A stretch of 64,000 nucleotides of DNA from Mytilus trossulus. Taxonomy: Eukaryota > Mollusca > Bivalvia > Mytilida > Mytilidae. The notes under the pieces are model-generated. The model was not told where the DNA came from and did no database searches. It saw only the letters and a program-made list of their open reading frames with translations. Position numbers and translations under genes: made by a program. Positions 29,601 through 42,188 of the stretch are shown here, in pieces. Location: NCBI RefSeq assembly GCF_036588685.1, contig NC_086380.1, positions 35,664,692 to 35,728,691 of the forward strand, read 5' to 3'. The stretch's first letter is position 1, and each line of letters starts with the position of its first letter.

Positions 29601-31112
29601 TAAGAAATATTTGACCCTTCAGTTGGTGACCTGTTAGAAGGCCCCATTTATATCCATATCCAACGTTTCTTCATTTATAGCCGGAAGTCGATTTCCAGTC
29701 TTTCATACGGGTCAATTTATTGCAGAACTTACTCATTTGATTTATTAAAAATTTAGTCTTGTCCTCAATATGAATGAAATATTTGATACTGAACGCAAAC
29801 ATACACAAATCATGACAAGAAAATCACAAATGTACCAAGTACAAAGTTGGTAAATACTTTACGTAGTCACGCTAAAAAAATTCTGTAAAAATATTAACTT
29901 ATTTTTTTAGAACCAGTAAATATTTTCTTGACAATATCTTATGTTTTTGGTATTGCGCTTCTCAATTATATCGTTTTTTCTACATATTATTTGAAACAGA
30001 AAAGGCAATTCGTTAAATCCTGTTTCAAAATTTAAGGAGTTGTACGCAATGACTAGGTATTTTTTTAGGATTTTTACATAATGATTGTCAAACATAAACA
30101 TTTTCATAAATTGCAGGAAAATGAATGTAACACATATATAAATACATTAAAATAACATAACAAGTGTGGACACGGATCAGTGTGGATAGTAAAAAAAACT
30201 ATGTTTAAGTGTTTTCTAACACAAAAAAAAATCCCCTAGGGTTAAAGCTTGAACTTTGGTCAAAGTAACATGTACCGAATACTTAGAACAGTACTTGTCT
30301 TTTATTAGATATTTAGTTTTGTGTTCAAGACTGTCATGGAGGACATGAATTTAAAATCAATGTCGACCATTAATGGATTTTATTTAGTAAGATATTATTG
30401 CTTTTAATATCAAAACTTCATATTGGCCAATGTACTATAAGTGCTTTGTGTATATACTATGTACATTCCTGTAAAAAAATAAAATATATCTCAATTAACT
30501 TTTAACACACAACGCTGGACAGATTTACGTAAAGCAGCAGACGATTGCAAGGATTGCCTCACGCCTTTGATAAAAATAAAAAGACTTTGAATAGCAGCAA
30601 AAAATCAAAATTAGAAGCTAGGGGAATACATAAGGTGCAATTATGCATGATTCAATTTTAATATGTGAGATGGTATTCTAGAACCTGCAAACATGTAATA
30701 TTTGTATGGTACTATTCATGTTGATTTGAGTTTGTCATTGCTTACTTTGATTAATCCAATAAAACTGAAAAGTTGTTCTGGATCTTCCCAGTATCATTAG
30801 TAGGTCACATATTTTGTTTTTATAACATAGCTATATTCTTGTTTTTCGTGATAAACTGCTTGTTTTTGTTATTCCCAAATGGATTCTAATTATATATTTC
30901 GTAATTTCTTTATTTCTAATTTATGTTCCTAACCCCAATCTATGACATGATAGTCAATGGCCTAATTATATTTTAACCTTAAGTTTGTAGATACAAAATA
31001 GGTGATGATTAGATATTTTCTACCGTAAACAAGATAACAAACACATAGTATGAAATATACATGATCATACGTATACTATGTGATTTAAATTTTAAATTTT
31101 AAATTTATTGAA

Positions 31113-34100
31113 GTGATGAATCGCTCCCCGACTATGGCCGACGACGAACCACTTATTCCAAACGCGTCTGTTAGAACCAGTCACATAGGGAAAACACATA
31201 GTGGAAGATGGTCGTTTGTAATTGTCGGTTCCGTGTTAATGATACATATGTTTTCGTATATTCTAAATATGTATGTGCTAAACGAATATGCTTACTTAGC
31301 TATAACGAAAGAACAATATCCGAATGGAATGGACGATGATACCGGTAACGGGACAGGGTGTGCGTTAAATACAAGTACAAATGCCTACAAGCAACAACTA
31401 AGAGTTCAAGAACTACAATCAAAATGGTCAATATATTGCACACTTGCGTCAAATATTCCATCCATATTCGTCAGTATTAATATCGTGTCGTATAGTGATG
31501 TGTACGGAAGAAAATTATTTTTCCTGCCACCTCTTCTAGGGACGATGCTTAAAAGCTTACTATGCTCTATTGGAATATACTATGAATTAACTATGAACTG
31601 GTTTATTCCTTTTTTCATGGTTGAAGGTTGTGGCGGTCTGTGGATTGCATCACTTGCTATGACTCTTTGTTTTATATCTGATCTTACTAAAGGCGGGAAA
31701 CAAAGATCTTTTGCTATTGGGGTTATGGAGACAAGTTTTGAAGTCGGATCATTATTATCATCATTATTATCTGGTTATCTTATAAAATATACAAAAGGAT
31801 TTCTTATTCCCGTGTTATTATCGGAGATCGTTACTATTTTAGGAATTGTTGTTGTTTTACTACTTCTACCGGAAACGCTTCCGCTTTCTAAAAGACGACC
31901 CGCCACTCCAATTATACATAATATGAAAAAGATGACCGATTTTTACACGTCAAAGGTATCTTCTATGGCAAACAAATGGCTTTTCATTCTTGCAATTAGT
32001 ATTTTCATTTTAACGGATTTCTCACTTGGAAGTGGTAACGTGACCATGTTGTACGAGCTAGGTTCGCCATTCTGCTGGAGTAATGTAAAAGTAGGAAATT
32101 TCGGAACCATAGAGACTCTTGTTGGATGTGTTGCATGTATACTAATGATAAAGTTATTTCATCTTTGCACCACAGACCAAGTTATTGCTCTTGTCGGTAG
32201 TGTCACTTCTGCGTTGTCGCTGATATGGCAAGGGTTTACCAATAATAGCTTAATGCTGTATTTAGGTTTGTACAAGTAACGTTTCAGGATTATTAATTTG
32301 TTGTATATATCATGAGAATGAGAAAATATTTATATATTCCTAAACATTCTGCTTTTTCCGGTCTTTTGTTGTTTTTTTCTTTTTGCCAAATTATGTTTGT
32401 CTCCTTATTAAATTATGGAAAACGTTTTGATTCGTATAATGTTTTTCGTTTTCAATAAACTATACTTTAGTATGCTAAAGCCCAAACGTTTAAATATAAC
32501 GTTTGGAAGCATACGATGTGATGATGTTTGTGCCTATATAAGATTTCAGTAAGTTGTGTTGTTTATTTTTTTAATGAGATTTCATTATGATGATGTTTTT
32601 TTTTAATTTTAAATCACAGTACCTGTTATTGGTGTAGGTAGTACCTTAGCAACGCCAATGCTGTTGTATTTTTAATTTTGAATTACATGTACAGTACTTG
32701 ATATTTGTGTGGGAAGTTCTTTAGCAATGCGAATGATAGTGTTATTTTTTTATTTCAAACTGCAGTGCCTGTTTGTGGTGTGAGTAGTACCATAACAATG
32801 CCAAATTATGATGATTTCTTATTTCAAATTACAGTAGCTGTTATTGGTGTGAAGTACCTTTGCAATGTTAAATGATGGGTTTTTATTTTAATTGCAGTAC
32901 CTGTGATTCGTTTGGGAAGTACCTTCGCAATATTAAATGATGTTGGGGGGGGGGGGATTTTTCTTACTTTAAATTGCAGTACCTGTGGTTGGGTGGGATT
33001 TTTCTTACTTTAAATTGCAGTACCTGTGATTGGTGTTGGAAGTACCTTCGCAACATTAAATGATGTTTGGGTGGAATTTTTTTAACTTTAAATTGCAGTA
33101 CATGTGATTGGTGTTGGAAGTACATTCGCAACATTAAATTATGTTAGTTTTTTTTAAAATTTAAGCTGCAGTAACTGTGATTCGTGTGGGAAGTAGCCCC
33201 GCAATGCAAAATGGTATTGGTTTTAATTTTTAATTACAGTACCTGTTATTGGTGTGGGAAGTACCTTAGCAATGCCGATGATGAGAGGTACAATGTCTAA
33301 ACTGACACCACCTGATCTGCAAGGTAACTTTCTGCTCACACATCGTTGTCAGTATAATGGAATTTTATACGACTGTCATACAAATTAGAGATTTATCGAG
33401 GAATAAAAAAGGTTTAATACGACATTTTCTACATAAGAAAATGTCTGTACGATGTCAGGAATATGACAGTTGTTATTCATTCGTTTGATTTGATGTGTTT
33501 GAGCTTTTGATGTTGCCATTTGCCTGGGAACATTCCGTTTATAAATTTCAGAGAAGTTCGGTATTTTTTTTAATTATTTTACTAATTTAAACTATTATTC
33601 GTATATGCGACATCGAATCTAAGAGAACGAATTATAACTGCATATATAACAGTTGTTATGACCTTATTATGTAGCTGTCTGTTTTCTATCATTATTGTCA
33701 CTTTATATATATAACGTTATTTAAATATAACAGTATGTGTGTTTCTGCAAGAAATATTCATTCATTCGGTGAAGAATTCGGTTAAAAATTCAACTTACTA
33801 CATATTCTGACCTATACGGTAAATTATATTTAGGCACTTTTCCGTTTTCCTTTACGTGAAGATGAAAACACGCTGTACTTAATAGTTCAAGTATGAAATG
33901 TGCATATTTATTATAAATGAATGTTGTTAAAAGCATTGAGAAGCCGGTGACTGTTTACAAAAACTTTTACTGTCTCTTGCACTAGTATATAGTATACTGT
34001 AGAAGAGATATTAAAATTGAGAATGGAAATGGGGAATGTGTCAAAGGGACAACAACCCGACCAAATAAAAAAAAAACAGCAGAAGGTCACCAACAGGTCT

Positions 34101-36875
34101 TCAATGTAGCGAGAAATTCCCGCACCCGGAGGCGTCCTTCAGCTGGCCCCTAAACAAATATATACTAGTTCAGTGATAATGAACGCCATACTAATTTCCA
34201 AATTGTACACAAGAAACTAAAATAAAAATAATACAAGACTAACAAAGGCCAGAGGCTCCTGACTTGAGACAGGCGCAAAAAATGCGGCGGGGTTAAACAT
34301 GTTTGTGCTATCTCAACCCTCCCCCTAACCGATGTAGAAAAGTAAACGCATAACAATACGCACATTAAAATTCAGTTCAAGAGAAGTCCGAGTCTGATGT
34401 CAGAGGATGTAACCAAAGAAAATAAACAAAATGACAATAATACATAAATAACAACAGACTACTAGCAGTTAACTGACATGCCAGCTCCAGACTTCAATTA
34501 AACTGACTGAAAGATTATGATTTCATCATATGAACATAAGGCACAATCCTTCCCGTTAGGGGTTTAGTATCATACCATCATAACATATATGAGAAGAACA
34601 TAACCCGTGTCATGCCAACAACTGTTTTTAGAATAAGCAATACATATACCAAGATAATTGTGTGTACCGGAACCTATTTGATTGATGAAGTTTGAGCAAC
34701 AGAACTGTCACCGTGTAATATCTCTTTTTCAAAACTTGTTTTGACTCTGATCCTTTTTAAAGTGTGCCAGGTTTATATAGGGTTGACATCTAAAGATGTG
34801 TTTGAAGGAAATAACTTAATAAATCTGATGATTAAATATTAGCGTTTCTAAAGAAGTGTATGAAAAGCAAAAGTTGACAAAACGTGGAACAAGGCATGCT
34901 GAAACATCCCACAACCAAGCATTGTTAATGATTGGAAAAGATTGAGCTCCCGCTAACATGTACAACTATGCCATATTTTTTTGAGTGTAAGTCAGGAGTA
35001 TGTTATCTCTTTTTGCAATAAAACAAAGATGTTTTTCGTTTAATGTTTTTTACTTTATTGCATATGTTATTTCTGTGCCCTTTAAAGTTTGCTTTGATGT
35101 ATGGGTCTCATTATTTAAGGCAATACAGTTGACGATAGTTGCTTACTATTAAGTCATTTCAGCTCTAGTGGAAATGTGTCTCAGTGGAAATCATACATCA
35201 TTTCGTAATATCTGTATCAATTTTATTGGATGATGATATTTTTTGATAGTCTTGTTAAAAGGGAAATATCCATATGCAAACGATTTGGTTAAAAAAAGAC
35301 ACCTGTCACCAGCAGATATCAATTAAATCGTCTAATTATATCAATGAATTAATTTAATTCATCTAATCTCAGTAAGCTTGTCAATAAAAGTGAAAAAAGT
35401 GTGCATGCTATAGAAAAATGAAACATGTATTTAAACATGCGTGAGTTGTGAGTATTGAAAATGGTGGACACTATAGATAATTAAACTGTGCTTATTATTG
35501 TTAAATTCCGGGGAAATCAAAATTAATATTGTGTTATGTCAAATGAGATTGTAACATTGTAAATGTCGTTGTTTTAATTTTTTAACATATATGAGAAGAA
35601 CATAACCCGTTTCATGCCAACAACTGTTTTTAGAATAAATGTGTATTAAATTATATATTTGTGTTAACACACGCCAGAGAAATTGGACGACATGATGTTT
35701 TTACATAAATTATGCCGTTATTTTTCTCGTTTGAATTGTTTTATGTTGTCATTTCGGTGCCTTTTATTGCTGACTATGCGGTATTGGCTTTGCTCATTGT
35801 TGAAGTCGCTACGGAGACCTATGGCTGTTAAGTTCTGTGTCATTTTGGTCTTTTGTGGAGAGTTGTCTCATTGGCAATCATACCACATCTTCTTTTTTTT
35901 ATATGACAGTTTGTATTGCAATTTTGCAGGTTCGTTATTTGGAAGTATGGCTGCAGTTGAAGCCATAGTGAATATGACTGGTTCGGTCACTGCTAATGCA
36001 ATATATAGAGCCACGGTAGAGGTTTATAAAGGAACAATTTTCTTTGTGAACGCCGGGTACAATGTAGTAGCCATCATTCTTTGTTTGTAAGTAACTTCAA
36101 ATTTATTTTTATGATGTAATCACCTTGATCTAGATATTAGATGTGTTGTGAGGCAACTATCCATCCAAGTCACAATTTGTAAAAGTAAAGCATTACAAGT
36201 CAAATTCCGGCCTTCAACAAGAGCCTTAGCTCACATCGAACAGAAAGCCATTAGGACACCAATATAACTAGTGTAAAACCATTCAAACAGGAAAACTAAG
36301 GTATAATCAATATTAAAAAAAAACACCGAGAAACAGGCAAAATAGATGCCTGTTTGAAAACACTGCTTCAAATCTAGTTCTGAGAGAGTTTTATTTTTAT
36401 TGAAATACGAAGATAGCAATGGACGATCAGTCACAAAAATGATGAAAAATGCAAAATATTTGAAAACGCAATCTACTTAGTTGAAACCAAAATTGTAGAA
36501 CCGATGATTCCGCAATGTCCATTTAAATGGAACATCTGACGGGTTGTCCGAAATAAAATTCTGACTTGCTTAAAAAGGAAAATTCATAAGAACTACGTCA
36601 AACTAACGCATTCAAAGTCATCTCTGAGGCTATTAGGACATGGTACTTATGTAAGTTAAAAAGATCAACATGAAAATCAACTGTTTAAAAATATTCAAAT
36701 ATGTATCATTGGTCAAATATATCAAATGCCTCCGATTCAATTTTCTTTTTTAATCTTTTTTAATGATGAAATCTGATTGAACAAATGATACACAATTAAC
36801 ATATTCTCTTTCAGAATATTGATACGAAAAATGAAATCTTCAAAAGAAATGCCTCTGAAAGAAGTGTCTCATTAA
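31113..36875 (+). CDS. SLC46-type proton-coupled transporter (MFS), complete, 4 exons
   Basis: 484 aa. Exons 31113-32265, 33240-33323, 35930-36086, 36815-36875; phases 1, 1, 2 join cleanly to a TAA. SLC46 members are 12-helix major facilitator proteins that move folate-like or lysosomal small molecules. Seen here: a cytosolic N-terminus with an acidic dileucine-type signal (D10-D-E-P-L-I15), helix 1 at about 34-56, a glycosylatable first loop (NGT 79, NTS 86), the MFS loop YSDVYGRK after helix 2, and LPETLP after helix 6. The SLC46-like blocks AMPMMRGTMSKLTPPDLQGS and VEAIVNMTGSVTANAIY lie in exons 2-3. The dileucine hints at lysosomal sorting (inference). Substrate cannot be told from sequence. 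An alternative start is M8. Intron 1 contains decoy acceptor repeats. Confidence 0.93.
32612..33239 (+). repeat. Tandem array of decoy copies of the SLC46 exon 2 acceptor
   Basis: About nine degenerate units of roughly 60-80 bp precede the real exon 2. Each has a T-rich tract, a CAG and then a copy of the exon start. Starts near 32619, 32689, 32760, 32831, 32893, 32977, 33017, 33096 and 33166; the real acceptor is at 33239. The first unit keeps TACCTGTTATTGGTGTAGGT; others have changes or are cut short (32977). None carries the exon 2 donor, so none is a complete exon. A run of 13 G lies at about 32943. Confidence 0.88.
33340..33560 (+). repeat. Dispersed repeat family F
   Basis: Contains CGTTGTCAGTATAATGGAAT, ACGACTGTCATACAAAT and CAGGAATATGACAGTTGTT. 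It starts 17 bp after exon 2 of the SLC46 gene. Confidence 0.65.
34005..34645 (+). repeat. Dispersed repeat family E, long copy
   Basis: Begins ATTGAGAATGGAAATGGGGA. It has CGAGAAATTCCCGCACCCGG and ends CAACTGTTTTTAGAATAA. It lies in intron 2 of the SLC46 gene. Its 3' end recurs at 35587-35641; partial copies lie at 60600-60915, 61783-61950 and reverse at 41210-41335. Confidence 0.75.
35660..35905 (-). repeat. Dispersed repeat family A
   Basis: TTGTCTCATTGGCAATCATA preceded by GCTCATTGTTGAAGTCGC. It ends about 25 bp before SLC46 exon 3, so any reading that fuses it to the exon is an artefact of the repeat. Confidence 0.75.
36140..36440 (+). repeat. Dispersed repeat family A
   Basis: Contains GTGAGGCAACTATCCATCCA, GTAAAGCATTACAAGTCAA and GTAAAACCATTCAAACAGGA. 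In intron 3 of the SLC46 gene. Confidence 0.65.
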
Positions 36876-36971
36876 CACCAACAGGATAACAAAGTCGTGA
36901 AACAACCAGCACGACTCAAAGCCTTTGATATTTCTATTAACAGGTTTATCGAAACTGGATATTCAAACTGT

Positions 36972-37216
36972 GGGCGCACTACGTTTGCGCGCATTTTGGG
37001 ATTCAAATGTTTTACGTTTGCGCTGCTTTTGATTACGGAATGAGTACTTCTACTTGTAAATAATAGAACAAATTATAAATAAATAAGTAATATCACCTGT
37101 ATTTTACCTGAGTTTACTTGTCAAAAAATGCGCGCAATTGTTACCAAAAGCTGCGTTCAAACGTAATGATTTTTGCGCAAAAATGTAATGGTAATGCGCG
37201 CAAACGTAATGCACCG
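36972..37216. mobile_element. hAT-like MITE with 8-bp target duplication
   Basis: 245 bp flanked by CAAACTGT on both sides (36964-36971 and 37217-37224). Terminal inverted repeats of 23 bp (GGGCGCACTACGTTTGCGCG at the left end) differ at three positions. An 8-bp duplication fits the hAT superfamily. It lies 96 bp after the SLC46 stop codon and carries AATAAA at 37078-37083. Confidence 0.8.
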
Positions 37217-37871
37217 CAAACTGTATTATGCAAATTTAAAAAAAAAAAAGGTTGAATAACAAAATGTCTCATTGTGGTGTAATGGAATACCACTAGATTC
37301 GTTAAAAAAACAATTCTAACATTGACCTTGTTTATAGTGAACTATTGACCTGGTGAACATATTGAGTTATTGTTAATTGCTTAAAGTCCAGTGGCAAATA
37401 TTTCATGCATGTTCAAGGCAAAACAAAATGCATTAATAACAATAGGTAACTGTAACGGTCCTGTTAATATATGTAATATGATAGTCCGGGATGAAGGTCG
37501 AAAAATGTATACTGTTACTAGAAAATGATGGTATACTGGGTAGGGAGGTAAATTTGTCTTGCAACAGATTTATTACGGACCTTTTAAAGAGATGTTGAAA
37601 GGAGTCTTAATGTGTAGAGAGCGTCACTTTATTTTTATATATTTTGCCTTTATTTAATTCGCGCACTTTGTTGCAATTTTTTTAACAACTGCACTTTAAT
37701 ATCTAGACTCCTTTTGTTTCATAATTAGTGGACACAGTCTTCGTTTCAGTCATAATTATGTTATTCTTCTCATGTATTGCATGGATAGACTAAGGTGGCA
37801 ATTGTTGGAGATGAAACACATTGATAACTTGTTTTTAAAAAATCTATAAAAACCACTAGTATGCTGTTTAA

Positions 37872-38269
37872 AGATGTACTTAGGTGAGGTTAGGTAAAAA
37901 TTAATAAATTAATAAATCAAAACTGATAGTATAAGTTGGTAGAGCATCAATTAAGGATAAAGATAAACTAAAAATATTGATAGGCCATGGAATCCTTTTC
38001 CAGATATTTGACATTTAAAAAATGGCGGGAAAAGGCTGACTCGAACTTTTACCTTATATTTGCATTGGTATTATTTGGGTCTCAAAACAAAACAAAAAAA
38101 ATCAACAATCTTCTAAAATTTTGATAAATGACCTTTTTATGAGCTATTAAGTCTTATATGAAAAAAAATGGGTATTATGGGGCAAAATATTTTATATTGT
38201 ATTGTATGGAAAAACACCAAAGAGTCCGAATGTTTGACACAAATTCCAAAACCTCACCTAAGTACATCC
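37872..38269. mobile_element. MITE with TTAA target duplication
   Basis: 398 bp flanked by TTAA (37868-37871 and 38270-38273). Inverted ends GATGTACTTAGGTGAGGTT and AACCTCACCTAAGTACATC match. No intact gene inside. TTAA suggests a piggyBac-type relative. Confidence 0.8.
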
Positions 38270-39169
38270 TTAAAAAACCTTTTCGCAAAAACATCATAAG
38301 CATTAATTACAGGCAACGATTTTTGTACTCTTCGTTAAGATGTTAACATTATTATAATAACTAGACATAGAAATTCATAACTGAATGCTATATATATTAA
38401 GATTTCTTAAGTATACGTGTGAATGTCATCATGAACTGTCATGGTCAGTTGCATGCCCTTTGTTTTTCTTTATTATTCCAACGTAAATGTAACCTACAAG
38501 TCAACATTTATCTATTTTATCATCAATATATCTACCTCTATCTTATTAATATGTACAGATAAATAACATTATTTATAAATGATAACCTCATTTTCTGAAA
38601 TTAATCTTCCGGATTTTTCTATGACAAAATTGGAGAAATGAAAAAAAATATATACAGTCACCTTCATTTGTTCGTTCAAGTTTACGATCTTCAATGTTTT
38701 GATTATTTAAGTTTTAATGCAGTACTAAGAAACAGATTTTAAAGCTTCTGTTAAATATTGGATGCGGTTTATATTCAATTTGACAGAAACGCTTAACATT
38801 ATTGTTTTTTGTTGTAGGACCAGTGGCAACTATTAGAGTTATAATAGCGAAGTCCATAACGAGGTTAATCATGAAATGTTTTAATGCAATAAAAAGTATT
38901 TGTACACTGGATTAGAAAAAATGTTAACTTTGAATGCATATTGAATTCCCATCTTATAATAGGGAAGAATAAAAAAAACTTTTAGTTTGCACGGAATACC
39001 GTTGAAGATTCACATTAAAAATACATTTAAAAACGTATTTTGCAGTTTTTATTTGAGGGCCCTGCTAACATGTTTAACCCCGTCACATTCTGTATGTTTG
39101 TGGTTAGCCAAGTCAGAAGCCTGTAATTCAATGGTTGTCGTTTGAAGATGTGTTTACAGATTTGTTTTT

Positions 39170-39385
39170 CTTTCATTTTTTGTACATAAATTAGGCCGTT
39201 AGTTTTCTCGTTTGAATTGTTTTCTTTTGTCATTTCGAGGCTTTTTACAGCTGATTATGCGGTTTGGGCTTTGCTCATTGTTCAATGCCGTAAGGTGACC
39301 TATAGTCGTTTTAATTTATGTGTCATTCGATCTCTTGTGCAGTGTTGTCTCATTGACAATCATACCACATTTTCTTTTTTAATGA
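39170..39385 (-). repeat. Dispersed repeat family A
   Basis: Contains GTTGTCTCATTGACAATCAT and GATTATGCGGTTTGGGCTTT, complement of the family A core. Confidence 0.7.
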
Positions 39386-39403
39386 GTACAATTGATTTAT
39401 CAT

Positions 39404-39647
39404 CACTGGTATTAAAGAGATAATCGTAACTGCAATTACGATTATCCCAATATGGCGACGGCAGATATAGGTAAAATCTTTAGTCATTTTTCTCAAACGT
39501 AGCATGTCTTTTGTCAATAGTTACTCAGCTGCAAGGTTTTTTTCTATACCATTACATTATATTTGAATCGTAACGGTGCTCCGGAATTGCCGTCGCCATA
39601 TTGGGATAATCGTAATTGCAGTTACGATTATCTCTTTAATACCAGTG
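39404..39647. mobile_element. MITE with 6-bp target duplication and self-palindromic ends
   Basis: 244 bp flanked by TATCAT (39398-39403 and 39648-39653). Terminal inverted repeats of nearly 60 bp start CACTGGTATTAAAGAGATAA. Each arm itself contains a 28-bp near-palindrome built on GATAATCGTAA and TTACGATTATC, so that sequence is present four times. No coding capacity. Confidence 0.88.
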
Positions 39648-40097
39648 TATCATGGAGGATTGTAAGTGTTCTATATACCAACTCAAAAAAGTCTTTTTAT
39701 AACATGTTATCTTTCAGCATAAAATTATAAGATGAATCTATAATAACATAGCTGAAAAAGAATAATTGATCTATGAAAATAACTTAAGAAAAATCAAAAT
39801 TAACAGCAAAATTTCATTTGTGAATCACATGCTAACAATCTATTAAAAAAATATTTTATTTTGAAATGGAACCCAGGAACTCAACGATACATCATATATA
39901 TATATATATATAACATTTCAATTTAGATTGTTTCATGGAATAATCATAACAAAAAATGTTTATCACATTCGCAAATTGTTTAACTAAAAACTATTTTCAT
40001 TTGAATTTAAAGTATGAATTTATTCTGATTTAATATAAAAAGTTTTTTTTATTATGATTTGTTGATCTTCACTAGCCTTCATAATAGAGTTAACATA

Positions 40098-40335
40098 AAA
40101 AGAGGGACGAAAGATACCAAAGGAACAGTCAAACTCATATATCGAAAATAACCTGACAAAGCCATTGCTAAATATGAAAAGACAAACAGACAAACAATAG
40201 TACACATGACACAACATAGAAAACTAAAGAATAAACAACACGAACCCCACCAAAAACTAGGGGTGATCTCAGGTACCCCGGAAGGCTAAGCAGATCCTGC
40301 TCCACATGTGGCACCCGTCGTGTTGCATATTTGAT
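40098..40335 (+). repeat. Dispersed repeat family D
   Basis: Contains AGAGGGACGAAAGATACC, AAAGACAAACAGACAAACAA and CCACATGTGGCACCCGTCGT. A well-preserved copy. Confidence 0.7.
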
Positions 40336-41209
40336 AACAAATGCGGTAAATAGTCTAATTCGGTAGGACACATTCATGAAAGGGAAGGGGATTGAAGTTA
40401 CAACGTAAGGAACATATCCGACACAATTTGTGAAACGGTTATTCCATAGCAATCAACCAACCAACCATTACGAAGGGATGATTTCAACTTCATTAATTAG
40501 TTAAGGTAGAAATTTAAATGAAATGATCAAATATCACAGTTCAATTCTGATTGCTGTTTGGGATAGAGCATTAAAACAACATTGTATAATTATATTATTC
40601 AACAGCGCCATGGGGTCACTTAAATCGAGAATTGTGCTACAATAAGATGCTAGAATTCCCTATGATACCCGAAAAAGAAAAATCACAAAAATACTGAACT
40701 CCGAGGAAAATTCAAAACGGATATACAAATATAAGAGGTCCCGAAATGGATAATGAAAAACAATTCAAATGAAAAAAATGACAATCATTTATGATTTATG
40801 TACACAACAATTTACTAAAACCAAATACGATAGACAGCACTAAACGAGAACCACTGCATAACGTTATGTTTGAAAGATTTTTGTATGCATTTTTGAGGAA
40901 AAAAGCCAAAGAAGTTAAAACCTATAAAATACGGAGAAAACAACTTAAAGAAAATAGGTAAAATAAAAATGAATGACATTTGCAGAGTCTATTTGATATT
41001 TTTTCAGTTAAACAACTTTGTACAATGTTCAGTAGCAAGTATTTCATGAATGTCAAAGACGAATTATATATGCAATGGAATATATTCAAAATTGATATAA
41101 ATATGCAGAAAAACCTGGTGCTGGATTTTCATATAATGAAGACAATCTTTAGATCAGTGTAATTTGCGTCTGTCCATTTTCACTGAACGTGTACACATTT
41201 GTGGAGTTA

Positions 41210-41335
41210 ACTGAAGCCCGCCTCCAGGTATGGGATTTTCCCGCTGTGTTGAAGACCCATTGTTAGCCTAGGCCTGTCTTATGCTTTTTAGTCGTGTTTT
41301 TGTCTCTTTGACACATTCTCCATTTCTTTTCTCAA
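41210..41335 (-). repeat. Dispersed repeat family E, 5' end fragment
   Basis: GTGTTGAAGACCCATTGTTA ... TTTGACACATTCTCCATTTC is a diverged reverse complement of the first part of family E. Confidence 0.6.
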
Positions 41336-41465
41336 TTATGGTTTATATTAAACAAAGAATAACTGAAGATAAGATATAAATTTAGCCATGAATGTTATCA
41401 TATCTTCATATCAGTGCAATGATAAAAGTCTGGGCTAGTACTTTTGAGATTATGTATATGCGCAA

Positions 41466-41494
41466 CCCCCCCCCCCCCCCTCCCCCCCCCCCCC
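41466..41494. repeat. Poly-C tract
   Basis: 15 C, one T, then 13 C. The complementary strand could form a G-quadruplex. Such runs are also prone to sequencing and assembly error. Confidence 0.95.
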
Positions 41495-42157
41495 AATGAA
41501 ATTTTGAGTACTTTTCTTTCTTACGCAAACGATGCAAACGACTAAGCGCGCACATGTTTTGATTATTTCTTTACATAAACTTTGACAAACTATGCAAACG
41601 ATAAAAATGCGTCTGCAGTTTGACGTCTGTCGTTTGTTTTAATCGCTACATTTGTTTCTTACCTCAACATAATTACACGAAGTATTTGTTTCTACGTTTG
41701 TAAAACGTCTGTTTACCAACATCATTTGCATGCATTATTGAAAGTTCAAACAGGGTCAGTAAGACTTATTAAACGATGTATTTGTTTCTACTTTAGTAGA
41801 GTTTAGAAACCAACAACACACGCGACACAATGTTACAAAATTTTGGTTAGAAAGAAATGCGGCCATAGTTTTATTTCTAACAAATCGTTTCGCTATCCTT
41901 GAAGAAGCATCTACTAAATATTTTGAATAATTGATCATGATATTCCCATATTTAAATACCATACAAAGATAGAACAATGGTTTAATGTAATTATATTGTG
42001 AATATTTTAACTAGATTTGTAGTTCATGTATATTTATACTTGACCTAATTTAGACCAATCAATTTAAATTGATTACTGATAATTATATTATTTCTTTCAG
42101 ACATGTTTATATAACTTAGTACAAGGACAGACAGATATTTATTGACATATCATATAA

Positions 42158-42188
42158 ATGGATTTGAGACAGTTCTATGACTTCGAAT
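42158..42188 (+). other. Possible 5' exon / upstream ORF of the 42994 gene
   Basis: ATG at 42158 reads MDLRQFYDFE to a good donor (T|GTAAGT at 42189). The acceptor TTAATTTCAG before 42993 would complete a stop (T+AA) whose last A is the first A of the main ATG at 42994, giving TAATG. Both splice sites are plausible by eye but untested. Confidence 0.4.

Larger units (their letters stand above)
22813..31112. other. Intergenic region without recognised genes
   Basis: No supported coding exon. It contains family D fragments (23345-23435 reverse, 23835-23990 forward), a fold-back element near 24660-24826 and a pair of 102-bp inverted repeats (25259-25360, 26540-26641). A C-rich stretch lies around 29360-29410. 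The rest is unassigned. Confidence 0.55.

Noticed and set aside
32612-33239. Decoy acceptor units as mutually exclusive exons
   Set aside because: None has the rest of exon 2 or a donor at the matching place, and most carry stops or frame changes. Alternative cassette exons are therefore not supported.
35683-36090. 135-aa open reading across the repeat and SLC46 exon 3
   Set aside because: Its first half is a reverse family A repeat and its second half is SLC46 exon 3 after a clear acceptor. The fusion is an artefact of reading through the intron.
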